Positions 23,538-32,579 of a stretch of 64,000 nucleotides of DNA are shown here, piece after piece (position 1 is the stretch's first letter; the number at the start of each line of letters is the position of its first letter). The notes below the pieces were generated by a model. The model worked only from the letters and a program-made list of their open reading frames with translations. It was not told where the DNA came from and searched no databases. The DNA lies in NCBI RefSeq assembly GCF_041529975.1, contig NZ_CP168030.1, positions 806,001 to 870,000 of the forward strand, read 5' to 3'. This DNA comes from Microbacterium maritypicum. Its GTDB lineage: Bacteria > Actinomycetota > Actinomycetes > Actinomycetales > Microbacteriaceae. A program made the position numbers and the translations under genes.

Positions 23538-24509
23538 TCAGTCCGACGACTTCAGCACGAAGACGTCGGTCGATGGCTCGGGGTCGATCGCCGGGCGGTA
23601 CACATCCGGCTCGATGTACACGATGCGCGCGACCGGCACGGCGTCGCGGATACGGGCCTCGATCGCGTTGATGTCATCGGCGGCCTCGCGCAGCGGCTTG
23701 TCGGCGTTGAGGGCGATCTTCGCGGCGACCATCAGCTCGTCCGGGCCGAGGTAGAGGGTCTTCATGTGGATGATCTTCTCGATCTCGTCGCCCGCGTTGA
23801 TGGCATCGACGATCCGGTCGTGGTCGGCCTGGGTCGCGCCCTCACCGACCAGCAGGCTCTTGGTCTCGATGCCCAGCACGATGGCGATCAGCACGAGCAG
23901 CACACCGATCATCACGGTGCCGAGTGCGTCGAAAACGGGGTTGCCGGTGAGCAGTGTGAGCCCGACGCCGAGCAGAGCGAAGGTGAGACCGGTCAGAGCG
24001 CCCACATCTTCGAGCAGCACGACCGGCAGCTCGGGGGCCTTCGAACGGCGCACGAACGACACCCACGACTGCCCCTTCTCCCGCACGAGGTTGCTCTCGC
24101 GCACGGCCGTGCGCAGGGAGAACGACTCCAGCCCGATCGCGACGGCGAGGACGACCAGGGGCAGCCACCACCAGGTCTTGTCCAGCTCGTGCGGGTTCGT
24201 GAGCTTGTCGATGCCCTCGTAGATCGCGAACAGGCCACCGACCGAGAACAGGATGATCGAGACGACGAACGCGTACACGTAGCGTTCCCGGCCGTAGCCG
24301 AACGGGTGTGCGCGGTCGGCCTCCCGCTGGGCCTTGCGTCCGCCGAGCATCAGGAGCAGCTGGTTGCCCGAGTCGGCGACGGAGTGGATGGCCTCGGCGA
24401 GCATCGAGGCGGAGCCGGAGAGGGCCCAGGCGATGAACTTCGCGATGGCAATACCCAGGTTCGCCAGGAACGCCGCGACGATGGCCTTGTTGCCTCCGGA
24501 TGCACTCAT
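23538..24509 (-). CDS. Cation diffusion facilitator (CDF) family metal exporter
   Basis: The 323-residue protein should export divalent metal (Zn2+, Fe2+, Co2+ or Mn2+) in exchange for protons. Six transmembrane segments are seen; helix 2 carries AEAIHSVADSGNQ with the HxxxD metal site (about 38-50), followed by AHPFGYGRERYVYAF, typical of the CzcD/YdfM branch. Helix 5 has LLEDVGALTG. The C-terminal cytoplasmic domain (about 215-300) has the expected alpha-beta form. The metal cannot be assigned from these residues. The downstream lipoprotein may assist. Confidence 0.92.
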   Translation of the reverse strand: MSASGGNKAIVAAFLANLGIAIAKFIAWALSGSASMLAEAIHSVADSGNQLLLMLGGRKAQREADRAHPFGYGRERYVYAFVVSIILFSVGGLFAIYEGIDKLTNPHELDKTWWWLPLVVLAVAIGLESFSLRTAVRESNLVREKGQSWVSFVRRSKAPELPVVLLEDVGALTGLTFALLGVGLTLLTGNPVFDALGTVMIGVLLVLIAIVLGIETKSLLVGEGATQADHDRIVDAINAGDEIEKIIHMKTLYLGPDELMVAAKIALNADKPLREAADDINAIEARIRDAVPVARIVYIEPDVYRPAIDPEPSTDVFVLKSSD

Positions 24510-24568
24510 GGGACGAGTCTAGAACCGCCCGCCCGAGGTTGCGGGAGTGCCCGCCGTAGGATGACGAC

Positions 24569-25408
24569 ATGGCTCACTCGCTTCCTTCTCTCGCTTTTCT
24601 CGGTGCCGGTTCGATGGGCGGTGCGATCCTCCGGGGTGTGGTCGCCTCCGGCATCCGGATCGACGGCGGGATCACCGCGACGAACCGTACTGCGGAGAAG
24701 GCCGAGGCGTTCGCCGGCCTCGACGGGGTCACGAGTATCGCGCTCGCCGAACGGCCGGACGGCAACGCCGAGGCCGCCGCAAGCGCGCGGATCGTGCTGG
24801 TCGGCGTCAAGCCCGCGATGGTGCCCGACCTGCTGCGCGAGATCGCTCCGCACCTGACGGACGACGCGATCGTGGTGAGCGTCGCCGCCGGCGTCACGCT
24901 CCAGACCTTTGCCGACGTGCTCGGCGCCGACGCCCGCGTCATCCGCTCGATGCCGAACACGCCGTCGACCGTGCGCAAGGGCGTCACGGGTCTCGCTGCC
25001 GGTTCCGCCGCCACCGCCGAGGATCTCGCCCTCGTCCGCCGGCTGTTCGAGACCGTCGGCGCGGTCGTCGAGGTTCCGGAGTCGCAGATCGACGCGCTGT
25101 CCACGATCTCGGGCTCCGGGCCCGCCTACGTGTACCTGCTGATCGAGGAGTTCACGAAGGCCGCTGTCGGCATGGGCTTCGCCGACGCCGACGCCCGGCT
25201 GATGGTGGAGCAGACCTTCATCGGTGCGACCGCGCTGCTCGACGCGTCGGGGGAGGACCCCGCCGAGCTGCGTCGTCGTGTCACGAGCCCCAAGGGAACC
25301 ACCGAGCGTGCGGTCGCCGTTCTGCAGGACGCGCAGCTCGACCGCACCTTCGCGGATGCCGCGGCCGCAGCCCTCGCGCGGGCGAAGGAACTCGCCGCCG
25401 GGGCCTGA
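24569..25408 (+). CDS. proC: Pyrroline-5-carboxylate reductase
   Basis: The 279-residue enzyme reduces pyrroline-5-carboxylate to proline with NAD(P)H. The N-terminal Rossmann motif is FLGAGSMGGAIL (about 9-20), VLVGVKPAMV follows near 74-83, and the signature RSMPNTPSTVRKGVTGL lies near 130-146. The C-terminal dimer domain has STISGSGPAYVYLL and TSPKGTTERAV. Length is normal. It is followed by the DUF1905 gene after three bases. Confidence 0.96.
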   Translation: MAHSLPSLAFLGAGSMGGAILRGVVASGIRIDGGITATNRTAEKAEAFAGLDGVTSIALAERPDGNAEAAASARIVLVGVKPAMVPDLLREIAPHLTDDAIVVSVAAGVTLQTFADVLGADARVIRSMPNTPSTVRKGVTGLAAGSAATAEDLALVRRLFETVGAVVEVPESQIDALSTISGSGPAYVYLLIEEFTKAAVGMGFADADARLMVEQTFIGATALLDASGEDPAELRRRVTSPKGTTERAVAVLQDAQLDRTFADAAAAALARAKELAAGA

Positions 25409-25411
25409 TCC

Positions 25412-25699
25412 ATGCAGCTGCGGATCGAGGGAGTCATCTGGTACTGGCGCGGGCCGGCGCCGTTCCACTTCGTCACCGTGCCGCCTGCCGAGAGCGAGCT
25501 GATCCACGAGGTCGCGTCGATCGTCACGTACGGGTGGGGGATGATCCCCGCATCCGTCACCATCGGTTCCACCACCGTGACCACGGCCCTCTGGCCGAAG
25601 GACGGCGGCTACATCGTGCCGATCAAGAAGGTGCTCCAGGACCGCGAGGGCCTGGGCGTCGATGGCGTGGTCGAACTCGTCCTCGACATCGACGCCTGA
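25412..25699 (+). CDS. DUF1905 domain protein
   Basis: The 95-residue protein is a single small beta-barrel of the DUF1905 type: IEGVIWYWRGPAPFHFVTVP at the start, a central GWGMIPASVTIG and the ending DGGYIVPIKKVLQDREGLGVDG. Its function is unknown; related domains occur alone or fused to YdeI-type domains. It starts three bases after proC and is probably co-transcribed with it, though a functional link is not evident. Confidence 0.85.
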   Translation: MQLRIEGVIWYWRGPAPFHFVTVPPAESELIHEVASIVTYGWGMIPASVTIGSTTVTTALWPKDGGYIVPIKKVLQDREGLGVDGVVELVLDIDA

Positions 25700-25714
25700 C
25701 CGCCCGACCTCCGC

Positions 25715-27307
25715 TCAGCTCTCGCTGGAGACCTCGGCGAGAACTTCCGGCCAGCGCCGGTTCAGGATGCTGCCGCCCAGCACCGCCCCGCCCCACAGGG
25801 CCGCGGCGCCGAGCACGACGCCGCAGCCGAGGCTCACCCAGCCGAGCGCAGGATTCCAGATGCCGGCGATGGCGAACCCGAGCGCCGGCGCCCCGAGCAC
25901 GAGCGTGATCGGCCCGATGATGATCATCGCCAGCAGCGACTGCACGCCGCCGGACGAGCCACGACCGAGCGGATTCGCCTCGGGTGCGGGCGCGCGGCCA
26001 GGAAGGAAGCTGCCCACCCAGGCCCCGGCGCCTGCCGAGATCGCCGTCAGGCCGAAGGCCGACCCGATGCTTGCGGGGAGCAGGTCCCATCGGCCGGCGA
26101 TCAGGCAGGTGGCCGCGCACAGCAGCAGCGTCACGGGGATCGCGATCAGCCCGAATCCGAGCAGTCGCCCTGCCCGATCCGCGGCGCCGCTGACGCCGTT
26201 CAGGATGTGGGCCGCGACCGCGTCGTTGTCGTAGGCGATCGCCATCTGCACGATCGTGCCGGTGAGGAGCGCGTTGATCGTCGGGATGAGGATGATGGCC
26301 GGACCGAACCCGATGGACTCGTCCTGCAGCCCGTTCATCAGGGAGAGCCCGATGAAGATCGCGGGCAGCAGCAGGAGCATCACGATGTTCACGATTTGCC
26401 GGGGGTCGCGCCGGAAGTATCGCAGCGTGCGGGCGGCGATCGCCCCGACCGGGCTGGCCGGCAGTATCCGGTCGAGCAGCCCGGCCGAGCGCACGCGTCC
26501 GCCGCCGGCGTCCTGGATGGGGGCGACCAGGCGCGCAGCGAGCAGGCCCTGTGCCGCGAACCACAGGGCTGAGACTGTGGCGAGAGCGATGAGCAGCCGG
26601 AGCGCCGCCGTGAGGAAGTCGCCCTGAGCCACGGATCCGGAGACGCCGAAGACGGCGCCCATCGGAGTCCAGGCGGCGATGTCGGCGATGGTCGTGAAGG
26701 CTCCGCCGACATCGTTCACCCGGACCAGCGCGCCGATCCCCACGTTGAGCAGGACACCGGACGAGGAGAGAAGCACCACGCCGACGATCACCACCAGGTC
26801 GCGGGCGCTGCGTCGGGCGAGCCAGCCGGCCAGCACACCGCTCACCACGCGCGCGCCCAGCACGCAGGTGGCCACGGCGACGGGGATCATGATCAGGGCG
26901 GTCAGCAGCGCAGGCAGGCTCACCGACCAGCCGAGGAGCATGAGCAGGAGTGCGACGGTGGTGCCGATGCCGCCCACCGTCGTCGCCCCCGCGACGACGA
27001 AGCCCGGCAGCAGGGAGCTTGCGGTCAGGGGGAGCAGCGCGAACCGTTCCGGCGCGAGCGAGTCATCGGCACTGACCAGGATCGACCCGACCCACCAGCC
27101 GAGGACGATGACGGTGCCCGCCAGCACGATCGCGGTGACGGCGGCGTCAGGGGCGGCGAACCGCAGCGCCACGAGTCCCGCCGTCAGTGCGGCGAGGAAT
27201 CCGAGGGCGATCAGTCCGGTGATGATCAGGGTGACGACCATCCAGGGATTGCGCGACAACTGGTGGCGCAGCTGGCGCCAGCGCAGGCTTACGAGGAGCG
27301 CAACCAT
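25715..27307 (-). CDS. ABC exporter permease, large multi-pass subunit
   Basis: The 530-residue membrane protein has about 12-14 hydrophobic segments and a short basic N-terminus (SLRWRQLRHQLSRNP), the form of actinobacterial ABC-2-like permeases that work with a separate ATPase. The ATPase gene lies just upstream and the two overlap by 19 bases, so they form a pair. The substrate is unknown. A central cytoplasmic loop (about 278-300, RILPASPVGAIAARTLRYFRRDP in parts) may contact the ATPase. Confidence 0.85.
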   Translation of the reverse strand: MVALLVSLRWRQLRHQLSRNPWMVVTLIITGLIALGFLAALTAGLVALRFAAPDAAVTAIVLAGTVIVLGWWVGSILVSADDSLAPERFALLPLTASSLLPGFVVAGATTVGGIGTTVALLLMLLGWSVSLPALLTALIMIPVAVATCVLGARVVSGVLAGWLARRSARDLVVIVGVVLLSSSGVLLNVGIGALVRVNDVGGAFTTIADIAAWTPMGAVFGVSGSVAQGDFLTAALRLLIALATVSALWFAAQGLLAARLVAPIQDAGGGRVRSAGLLDRILPASPVGAIAARTLRYFRRDPRQIVNIVMLLLLPAIFIGLSLMNGLQDESIGFGPAIILIPTINALLTGTIVQMAIAYDNDAVAAHILNGVSGAADRAGRLLGFGLIAIPVTLLLCAATCLIAGRWDLLPASIGSAFGLTAISAGAGAWVGSFLPGRAPAPEANPLGRGSSGGVQSLLAMIIIGPITLVLGAPALGFAIAGIWNPALGWVSLGCGVVLGAAALWGGAVLGGSILNRRWPEVLAEVSSES

Positions 27308-28065
27308 GCGAGCGTCTCCGTCCCGAGGTCATGCGCCCCCACCAGGGCGAGGAACCGCTGCTGCAGCGACAGTCCGGCGCGCACCTCGTCGAGAGTGCCG
27401 TTCGCGAGCAGGCGTCCCTCGGCGACGATCGCGACCCGATCGCACATCGACTCGACGAGCTCCATCACGTGGCTGGACAGCACCACGGTGCCGCCGCCGT
27501 CGACGAACGCCCGGAGGATCTGCCGGATCGTCTCGCCGGACACCGGGTCGACGGCTTCGAGCGGCTCGTCGAGGATCAGCAGACGAGGTGCATGGATCAG
27601 CGCGCACGCCAGGCCGATCTTCTTGCGCATGCCCGCCGAGTAGTCGACCACGAGCCGGTCCCGAGCATCGGTGAGGCCGAGCGCGGCGAGGAGCTCGTCA
27701 CTGCGCGAGACCACCTCGGCTTCGGCCATGCCGCGCAGCAACCCGGTGTAGCGCAGCAGCTCGGCACCGGTGAGGCGGTCGAGCATGCGGATGCCGTCGG
27801 GGAGCACGCCCATCCGGGCCTTCGCGTCGGCGGGGTTCTGCCATACGTCCGCGCCCAGCACCCACGCGGCGCCGGCATCCGGCCGCAGCAGACCCGTGGT
27901 CATGGCGAGCGTCGTGGTCTTGCCCGCGCCGTTGGGGCCGAGGAGCCCGAGCATGGATCCGGCCGGCACATCGAGGGAGAGGTCATCGACCGCGATCTTC
28001 TGCCCGAATTGCTTGCGGAGCCCGCGGAGGGCGAGGACGGGAGGGGCCGCTGCGTTGTCGGTCAT
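27289..28065 (-). CDS. ABC transporter ATP-binding protein (exporter type)
   Basis: The 258-residue ATPase has Walker A GPNGAGKTT (about 46-54), a signature of the degenerate form YSAGMRKKIGLA in place of LSGGQ, Walker B LLILDEPLEAVDP and an H-loop in VVLSSHVMELVE. The YSAGM form is common in ABC-2 exporters of the CcmA/NatA type. I chose MTDNAAAPP at 28065; an ATG three codons upstream and another nine upstream are also in frame, and the ribosome site (GGGA) is weak. It couples to the following permease by overlap. Export substrate unknown. Confidence 0.9.
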   Translation of the reverse strand: MTDNAAAPPVLALRGLRKQFGQKIAVDDLSLDVPAGSMLGLLGPNGAGKTTTLAMTTGLLRPDAGAAWVLGADVWQNPADAKARMGVLPDGIRMLDRLTGAELLRYTGLLRGMAEAEVVSRSDELLAALGLTDARDRLVVDYSAGMRKKIGLACALIHAPRLLILDEPLEAVDPVSGETIRQILRAFVDGGGTVVLSSHVMELVESMCDRVAIVAEGRLLANGTLDEVRAGLSLQQRFLALVGAHDLGTETLAWLRSS

Positions 28066-28143
28066 GAGTCCCATCCCACCACGGCCGTGCACGACGATGC
28101 ATCCGCCGTGAGGGGGAGTCGAGGTATCCGGACGTGTCCGAGG

Positions 28144-28815
28144 TCAGCGGTCGAGGCCGGCGAAGCGTTCGATGTCGCTGTTGGTGCCGGACACGATGAT
28201 GAGGTCGTGGTTCGTGACGATGGTGTTCGCCTCGGCGTAGCGGAACGGCTTGCCGGGGCTCTTCACACCGACGACCGTGACCTTGTACTTCGAGCGCACG
28301 CCCGACTCGTTCAGGCCGACGCCGCGGATGAACTTCGGCGGGTACATCTTGGCGAGGACGAAGTCGTCGTCGAAGCGGATGAAGTCGAGCATCCGCCCGC
28401 TCACGAGGTGCGCCACGCGCTCGCCGGCCTCGCGCTCGGGGTAGATGACATGGTTCGCACCGACACGGGCGAGGATCTTGCCGTGGGACTGCGAGACCGC
28501 CTTGGCCCAGATCTGCGGCACCTTCAGGTCGACGAGGTTCGCGGTGATCAGCACGGACGCCTCGATCGAGGACCCGACCGCGACGACGGCGACCTGGAAG
28601 TCCTGGGCGCCGACCTGGCGGAGGGCGTCGATGTTCTTCGCGTCGGCCTGCACCGTGTGGGTGACGCGGTCGGACCACTTCTGCACGAGTTCGAGGTTGT
28701 CGTCGATCGCGAGCACCTCGCGGTCAAGGCGGTCGAGCTCTCCGGCGCAGGCAGCGCCGAACCGACCGAGACCGATGACGAGGACGGGAGCGTCGCCCCG
28801 GAGGACTTCAACCAA
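28144..28815 (-). CDS. TrkA/KtrA-type potassium channel regulatory subunit
   Basis: The 223-residue protein gates the potassium channel encoded just upstream. The RCK N-terminal Rossmann domain has VLVIGLGRFGAACAGEL (about 11-27) and acidic end DD of strand 2 for nucleotide binding. RCK C-terminal domain follows (about 140-215) with FVLAKMYPPKFIRG and LIIVSGTNSDIERFA. Its size and single RCK unit fit KtrA rather than the double-RCK E. coli TrkA. The start overlaps the stop of the channel gene by 8 bases. Confidence 0.92.
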   Translation of the reverse strand: MVEVLRGDAPVLVIGLGRFGAACAGELDRLDREVLAIDDNLELVQKWSDRVTHTVQADAKNIDALRQVGAQDFQVAVVAVGSSIEASVLITANLVDLKVPQIWAKAVSQSHGKILARVGANHVIYPEREAGERVAHLVSGRMLDFIRFDDDFVLAKMYPPKFIRGVGLNESGVRSKYKVTVVGVKSPGKPFRYAEANTIVTNHDLIIVSGTNSDIERFAGLDR

Positions 28816-30238
28816 CGATCGGCCTTTCCACGGGCAGTGAGTAGTACTGCGTTCGCGATGTCGCGGCGACCGCCGCGGCGAGTGTCACTGTACCAACGCG
28901 CCCCATGAAGATGGTCGCGGCCATGACGTACGAGGCCGAATCAGGGAGCTCTGCGGTGAGCCCCGTGGACAGGCCGACGGTGCCGAACGCCGAGATGACG
29001 TCGAACAGCACGTGACTGATGTCGTCCTTGGTGATCTGGGAGATCGTGATGGTCGAGAGCGCGACGATGGTCGCGCCCCACGCGACGACGCTGAGTGCCA
29101 CGCGCTGCACGTCGCTGGGGATGCGGCGGCCGAAGGCCTCGACCGACTGGCGGCCCTTGGCCTCGGACCAGACGGCGATCGCGAGCACGGCCAGAGTGGT
29201 GACCTTGATGCCGCCGGCGGTCGAGGCGGAGCCGCCGCCGACGAACATCAGCATGCTGGCGGCCAGCAGGGACGAGCCGTTCAGATCGTCCATCTCGATC
29301 ACGTTGAAGCCGCCGGATCTGGTCATGGCGGAGAGGAAGAAGGCTTGGAAGGTGGTGTCGGCCGCATCCATCGACCCGAACGTCTTCGGGTTGTTGAACT
29401 CGAGGACGACGAAGACCGCGGCGCCCAGGATGAACAGCAGCACCGTGGTGACGAGTGTCAGCTTGGTGTGCAGCGACCACCGCTTCACGTGCCAGACGTG
29501 CTTCGCGAGGGTGTAGATCACGGGGAAGCCGATGCTGCCGAGGAACACACCCACCATGAGGAGGAACAGCACGAGATAGTCGTCCGCGAACACCGCGACG
29601 CCACCGTCGTTCGGTGCGAACCCGGTGTTCGTGAACGCCATGGCCGCGAAGTAGGGGGCCTCCCACAGTGCGGCGATGGGGTCGACCTTCGCCATCACCA
29701 GCGCCGGGTACAGCAGGGCTGCCAGCGATGCCTCGATGATGAGGGCCGAGACGGCGACCGTGGTCAGCAGCTGCCCGACCTCGCCGAGTCGCACGGTCTG
29801 GCTCTCGTTCACCACGCCGCCGTGTGCCCGCAGAGGATTGGTGTCGCCCGCTGCCAGCAGCTTGGCCCGCAGCCCGAGCCGCTTGGAGATCAGCATCCCC
29901 ATGAGAGACGCGAGCGTGAGGACGCCGAGGGCGCCGATGTTCACCCCGAGGAAGATCAGGACGTGGCCGAAGGGTGACCAGTGGTTGGCCATGTCGACGG
30001 TGGCGAGGCCGGTGACGCAGATCGTCGACACGGCGGTGAAGAGCGCATCGCTCAGCGGTGTGACCGTGCCGCTCGCGGAGGCGATCGGCAGCGACAGCAG
30101 CACCGTGAACACGAGGATCAGGAGCGCGAACACGACGATCGCGAAGCGGGAGGGCGAGGACGTGACGAGGTGCTTCACCCGTCCGGCGGCGCCTTTGAGG
30201 GCCTGTCGTGGGGACGACGCCGAAACGATGCCCGACAT
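28808..30238 (-). CDS. TrkH/KtrB-type potassium uptake channel
   Basis: The 476-residue membrane protein is the K+-translocating subunit. It has four repeats of the membrane-pore-membrane type; pore loops with selectivity-type glycines are seen at AVSTICVTGLATVD (about 77-90), AMAFTNTGFAPND, TRSGGFNVIEMDD and FGTVGLSTGLTAEL. I chose the ATG at 30238, preceded by GAGGGGG; the 24-codon longer version lacks a ribosome site. The RCK subunit follows with an 8-base overlap. Confidence 0.93.
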   Translation of the reverse strand: MSGIVSASSPRQALKGAAGRVKHLVTSSPSRFAIVVFALLILVFTVLLSLPIASASGTVTPLSDALFTAVSTICVTGLATVDMANHWSPFGHVLIFLGVNIGALGVLTLASLMGMLISKRLGLRAKLLAAGDTNPLRAHGGVVNESQTVRLGEVGQLLTTVAVSALIIEASLAALLYPALVMAKVDPIAALWEAPYFAAMAFTNTGFAPNDGGVAVFADDYLVLFLLMVGVFLGSIGFPVIYTLAKHVWHVKRWSLHTKLTLVTTVLLFILGAAVFVVLEFNNPKTFGSMDAADTTFQAFFLSAMTRSGGFNVIEMDDLNGSSLLAASMLMFVGGGSASTAGGIKVTTLAVLAIAVWSEAKGRQSVEAFGRRIPSDVQRVALSVVAWGATIVALSTITISQITKDDISHVLFDVISAFGTVGLSTGLTAELPDSASYVMAATIFMGRVGTVTLAAAVAATSRTQYYSLPVERPIVG

Positions 30239-30344
30239 CGCTGCCCCCTCGTGATTCTCTCTTGCCCGCGCGCTGCGGACACGCGGCGCCTGTCGCCGAG
30301 CCTTCGTCATGGTACTCCGTGCCGGAGCCGACTACCCTGATCAC

Positions 30345-30752
30345 ATGACGGACATCTTCGACGTGATCGCAGACGGTACGAGGCGCGACATCCTCCAGCT
30401 CCTGCTGCGACGCACGGAAGAAGGAGAGACGGGCACCAGCGTCAGCCAGATCGTCGCCGACCTCGGCATCAGCCAGCCCACCGTGTCGAAGCACCTGAAG
30501 GTGCTGCGCGATGCCGAGCTGGTCTCGGTGCGCGAAGACGGACAGCGTCGTTTCTACAGTCTCGCCGTCGAGCCGCTCGAGGTCGTCGACGACTGGCTGG
30601 TCCCCTTCCTCGTCGATGCGTACGGCGACGAGGCCCCCGACATCGACTACCCCGTGAACGACAGCGCCGCGCACGCCGCGGAGGTCGTCGGTCGCGCCGC
30701 GGCCTCCGCGAAGCATGCCGTCGCCAACGCACTCAAGCGCCTCGGCGCCTGA
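30345..30752 (+). CDS. ArsR-family winged-helix repressor
   Basis: The 135-residue protein has an ArsR-type DNA-binding domain at residues 1-90: FDVIADGTRRDILQLLL, the recognition helix ISQPTVSKHLKVLRDAELV and the wing REDGQRRFYSL. No ArsR-type CxC metal site is seen. The C-terminal tail (about 95-135) is Ala-rich and helical (AAEVVGRAAASAKHAVANAL), an extension seen in actinobacterial members. It is divergent from trkH and converges on the ABC permease gene; its targets are unknown. The ATG at 30345 was chosen to align with the family start. Confidence 0.88.
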   Translation: MTDIFDVIADGTRRDILQLLLRRTEEGETGTSVSQIVADLGISQPTVSKHLKVLRDAELVSVREDGQRRFYSLAVEPLEVVDDWLVPFLVDAYGDEAPDIDYPVNDSAAHAAEVVGRAAASAKHAVANALKRLGA

Positions 30753-30759
30753 GGCATCC

Positions 30760-31587
30760 TCAGCGACGTCCCGCCTTGCGGCGGAAGAGCCACGCGCCCC
30801 ACGTCACCGCGATCAGTAGGATGACCAGGCACCAGCCGATCGCCCACCAGGCTTCGCCCTGCAGGGGCGTATCCATCAGGAGGGCGCGGATCGTCTCGAC
30901 GATGGGCGTGATCGGCTGGTTGCCCGCGATCGGCTGCAGCCACTCCGGCATGCTCGCGACGGGCACGAACGCGCTGGAGAGATAGGGCAGGAACAGCAGG
31001 ACGAAACCGTAGCCGTTCGCGCCCTCCGGGCTTCCTGCGGCGAGACCGATCGCCGCGAACAGGTAGGTGATCGCGAGGATGTAGAGGGTGATGAGGCCCG
31101 CCAGCGCGATCCATTCCCCGAGGTCCGCGGTGGGTCGGAACCCGACCAGCACGCCGACGCCGATCACGATCGCGGTGGCGACCAGGTTCCGCAGCACACT
31201 GGCGACGACGTGCCCGGTGAGCACGGCGCCTGCACGCAGGGGCATGGTGCGGATCCGATCGATGATGCCGGTGCGCATGTCGTTCGCGACATACACGGCG
31301 GTGGACGATGCTCCGAAGCCGGCGCAGGTCAGGATGATGCCCGGCACGACGTAGTCGACGTATGCGCCCGAAGGGTCGATGGCGCCGCCGAAGACCCATG
31401 TGAACATCAGCATGAGCATCACCGGCAGCATGATCGCCATCAGCAGCGATTCGCCGTCGCGCACGGAATGGCGCAGGCTCCGTCCGACGAAGACGGCCTC
31501 GGCGGCGAACCCGCGCAGCCTCGGACGCGGAGTGGGCGCGGAGGGGGTGGATGCCGTCGGTCGAGGCGTGGCCAGGGTGGCGTTCAT
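30760..31587 (-). CDS. ABC-2 type exporter permease (DrrB-like)
   Basis: The 275-residue protein has a Pro/Ala-rich cytoplasmic N-terminus (about 1-28), then six hydrophobic segments. The ABC-2 signature region is seen in GSPEGANGYGFVLLFLPYLSSAFVPVASMPEWLQPI (in parts, about 185-220). It resembles DrrB, the membrane part of daunorubicin-type exporters. The ATPase gene just upstream overlaps it by 4 bases. Expression should be controlled by the TetR repressor encoded divergently. Confidence 0.92.
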   Translation of the reverse strand: MNATLATPRPTASTPSAPTPRPRLRGFAAEAVFVGRSLRHSVRDGESLLMAIMLPVMLMLMFTWVFGGAIDPSGAYVDYVVPGIILTCAGFGASSTAVYVANDMRTGIIDRIRTMPLRAGAVLTGHVVASVLRNLVATAIVIGVGVLVGFRPTADLGEWIALAGLITLYILAITYLFAAIGLAAGSPEGANGYGFVLLFLPYLSSAFVPVASMPEWLQPIAGNQPITPIVETIRALLMDTPLQGEAWWAIGWCLVILLIAVTWGAWLFRRKAGRR

Positions 31588-32477
31588 GCGTTCTCCTTCA
31601 CGGGGCGAGAAGTCGAGGTGGGCGAGGTGACGGCGAGGAAGACGTCGTCGAGGGTGGGGCGGCGCAGCGTGACGACGCCGTCGGCTCCCTCCTCATCGAG
31701 CAGGTCGAGCGCTCGCCGCAGGTCGGCGACCGTGCCGTCGGTGGGGATCCGTCGGCTGAGTGCGCCGTCACCGTCATGGAGCTCGACCGTGTCTCCGCCG
31801 ATGCGCGCCTTCAGCTCCGCCGGTGTGCCGAGCGCGGCGATGCGGCCGTCGTGCAGCACGGCGATCCGGTCGGCGAGCTGATCGGCCTCCTCCAGGTACT
31901 GCGTCGTGAGGAACACCGTGGTGCCTGACGCCGCGAGCGTCCGGATGATGTCCCACAGGTCGCGGCGGCTCCGGGTGTCGAGGCCGGTCGTCGGTTCGTC
32001 GAGGAAGAGTACCTCGGGGGTCACGACGAAGCTCAGGGCGAGGTCCAGTCGACGGCGCATCCCCCCGGAGAACGTGCGCACGGTGCGGGCGGCGGCCTCG
32101 GTCAGATCGAACTGGGTGATCAGTTCGGTCGCACGACGCGCGGCGGCTGCGCGGCCGAGCCCGGCGAGCCGGGCGAACATGACCACGTTCTCCGTCGCCG
32201 TCAGGGCGTCGTCGACGGCGGCCGCTTGACCGGTGAGGCTGATGCGGCGTTGCACTTCGACCGCGTGGGTGTGTACATCCCACCCGGCGACGGCCACCGC
32301 ACCGGCGTCGGCACGGGTGAGTGTGGTGAGGATGTTGATCGTGGTCGTCTTTCCCGCCCCGTTTGGTCCGAGCAGGGCGAAGACCTCTCCGCGTCCGACG
32401 GTGAAGTCCAGGCCGTCGACGACGGTCTTCTGGGCGAAGGCCTTGTGCAGGCCGCGCACCTCGATGGCTGTGTCCAT
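31584..32477 (-). CDS. Drug-exporter ABC ATPase (DrrA-like)
   Basis: The 297-residue ATPase has Walker A GPNGAGKTTT (about 36-45), signature FSGGMRRRLDLA (about 136-147), Walker B VLFLDEPTTGLDTRSR and an H-loop region TTQYLEEADQLAD. The C-terminal extension (about 220-290) is the DUF4162-type tail typical of DrrA. The start MDTAIEVRG at 32477 has GAAAGGA upstream; the longer frame runs into the operator repeats. It pairs with the DrrB-like permease (ATGA overlap). Confidence 0.94.
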   Translation of the reverse strand: MDTAIEVRGLHKAFAQKTVVDGLDFTVGRGEVFALLGPNGAGKTTTINILTTLTRADAGAVAVAGWDVHTHAVEVQRRISLTGQAAAVDDALTATENVVMFARLAGLGRAAAARRATELITQFDLTEAAARTVRTFSGGMRRRLDLALSFVVTPEVLFLDEPTTGLDTRSRRDLWDIIRTLAASGTTVFLTTQYLEEADQLADRIAVLHDGRIAALGTPAELKARIGGDTVELHDGDGALSRRIPTDGTVADLRRALDLLDEEGADGVVTLRRPTLDDVFLAVTSPTSTSRPVKENA

Positions 32478-32490
32478 CAGGCGATCCTTT

Positions 32491-32535
32491 CTGTGTATGA
32501 AGAAAACTGTGTATGAGCAACGCAACTGTGTATGA
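32491..32535. repeat. Three direct repeats CTGTGTATGA in the exporter promoter
   Basis: CTGTGTATGA occurs at 32491-32500, 32507-32516 and 32526-32535, spaced 16 and 19 bases start to start. They lie between the ABC operon start and the TetR palindrome and cover the likely promoter of the exporter. They may be extra binding sites or tandem -10-like elements on the - strand (CATACA). Confidence 0.7.
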
Positions 32536-32545
32536 CCGTAACACA

Positions 32546-32564
32546 CTGTTTATTAAATAAACAG
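32546..32564. promoter_or_regulatory. 19-bp perfect palindrome, likely TetR operator
   Basis: CTGTTTATTAAATAAACAG is a perfect inverted repeat with a central A. It lies 15 bases before the tetR start and 68 bases before the exporter start, so binding would block both divergent promoters. It is strikingly AT-rich for this genome. Confidence 0.85.
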
Positions 32565-32579
32565 AAGTAGGATGAGCGC

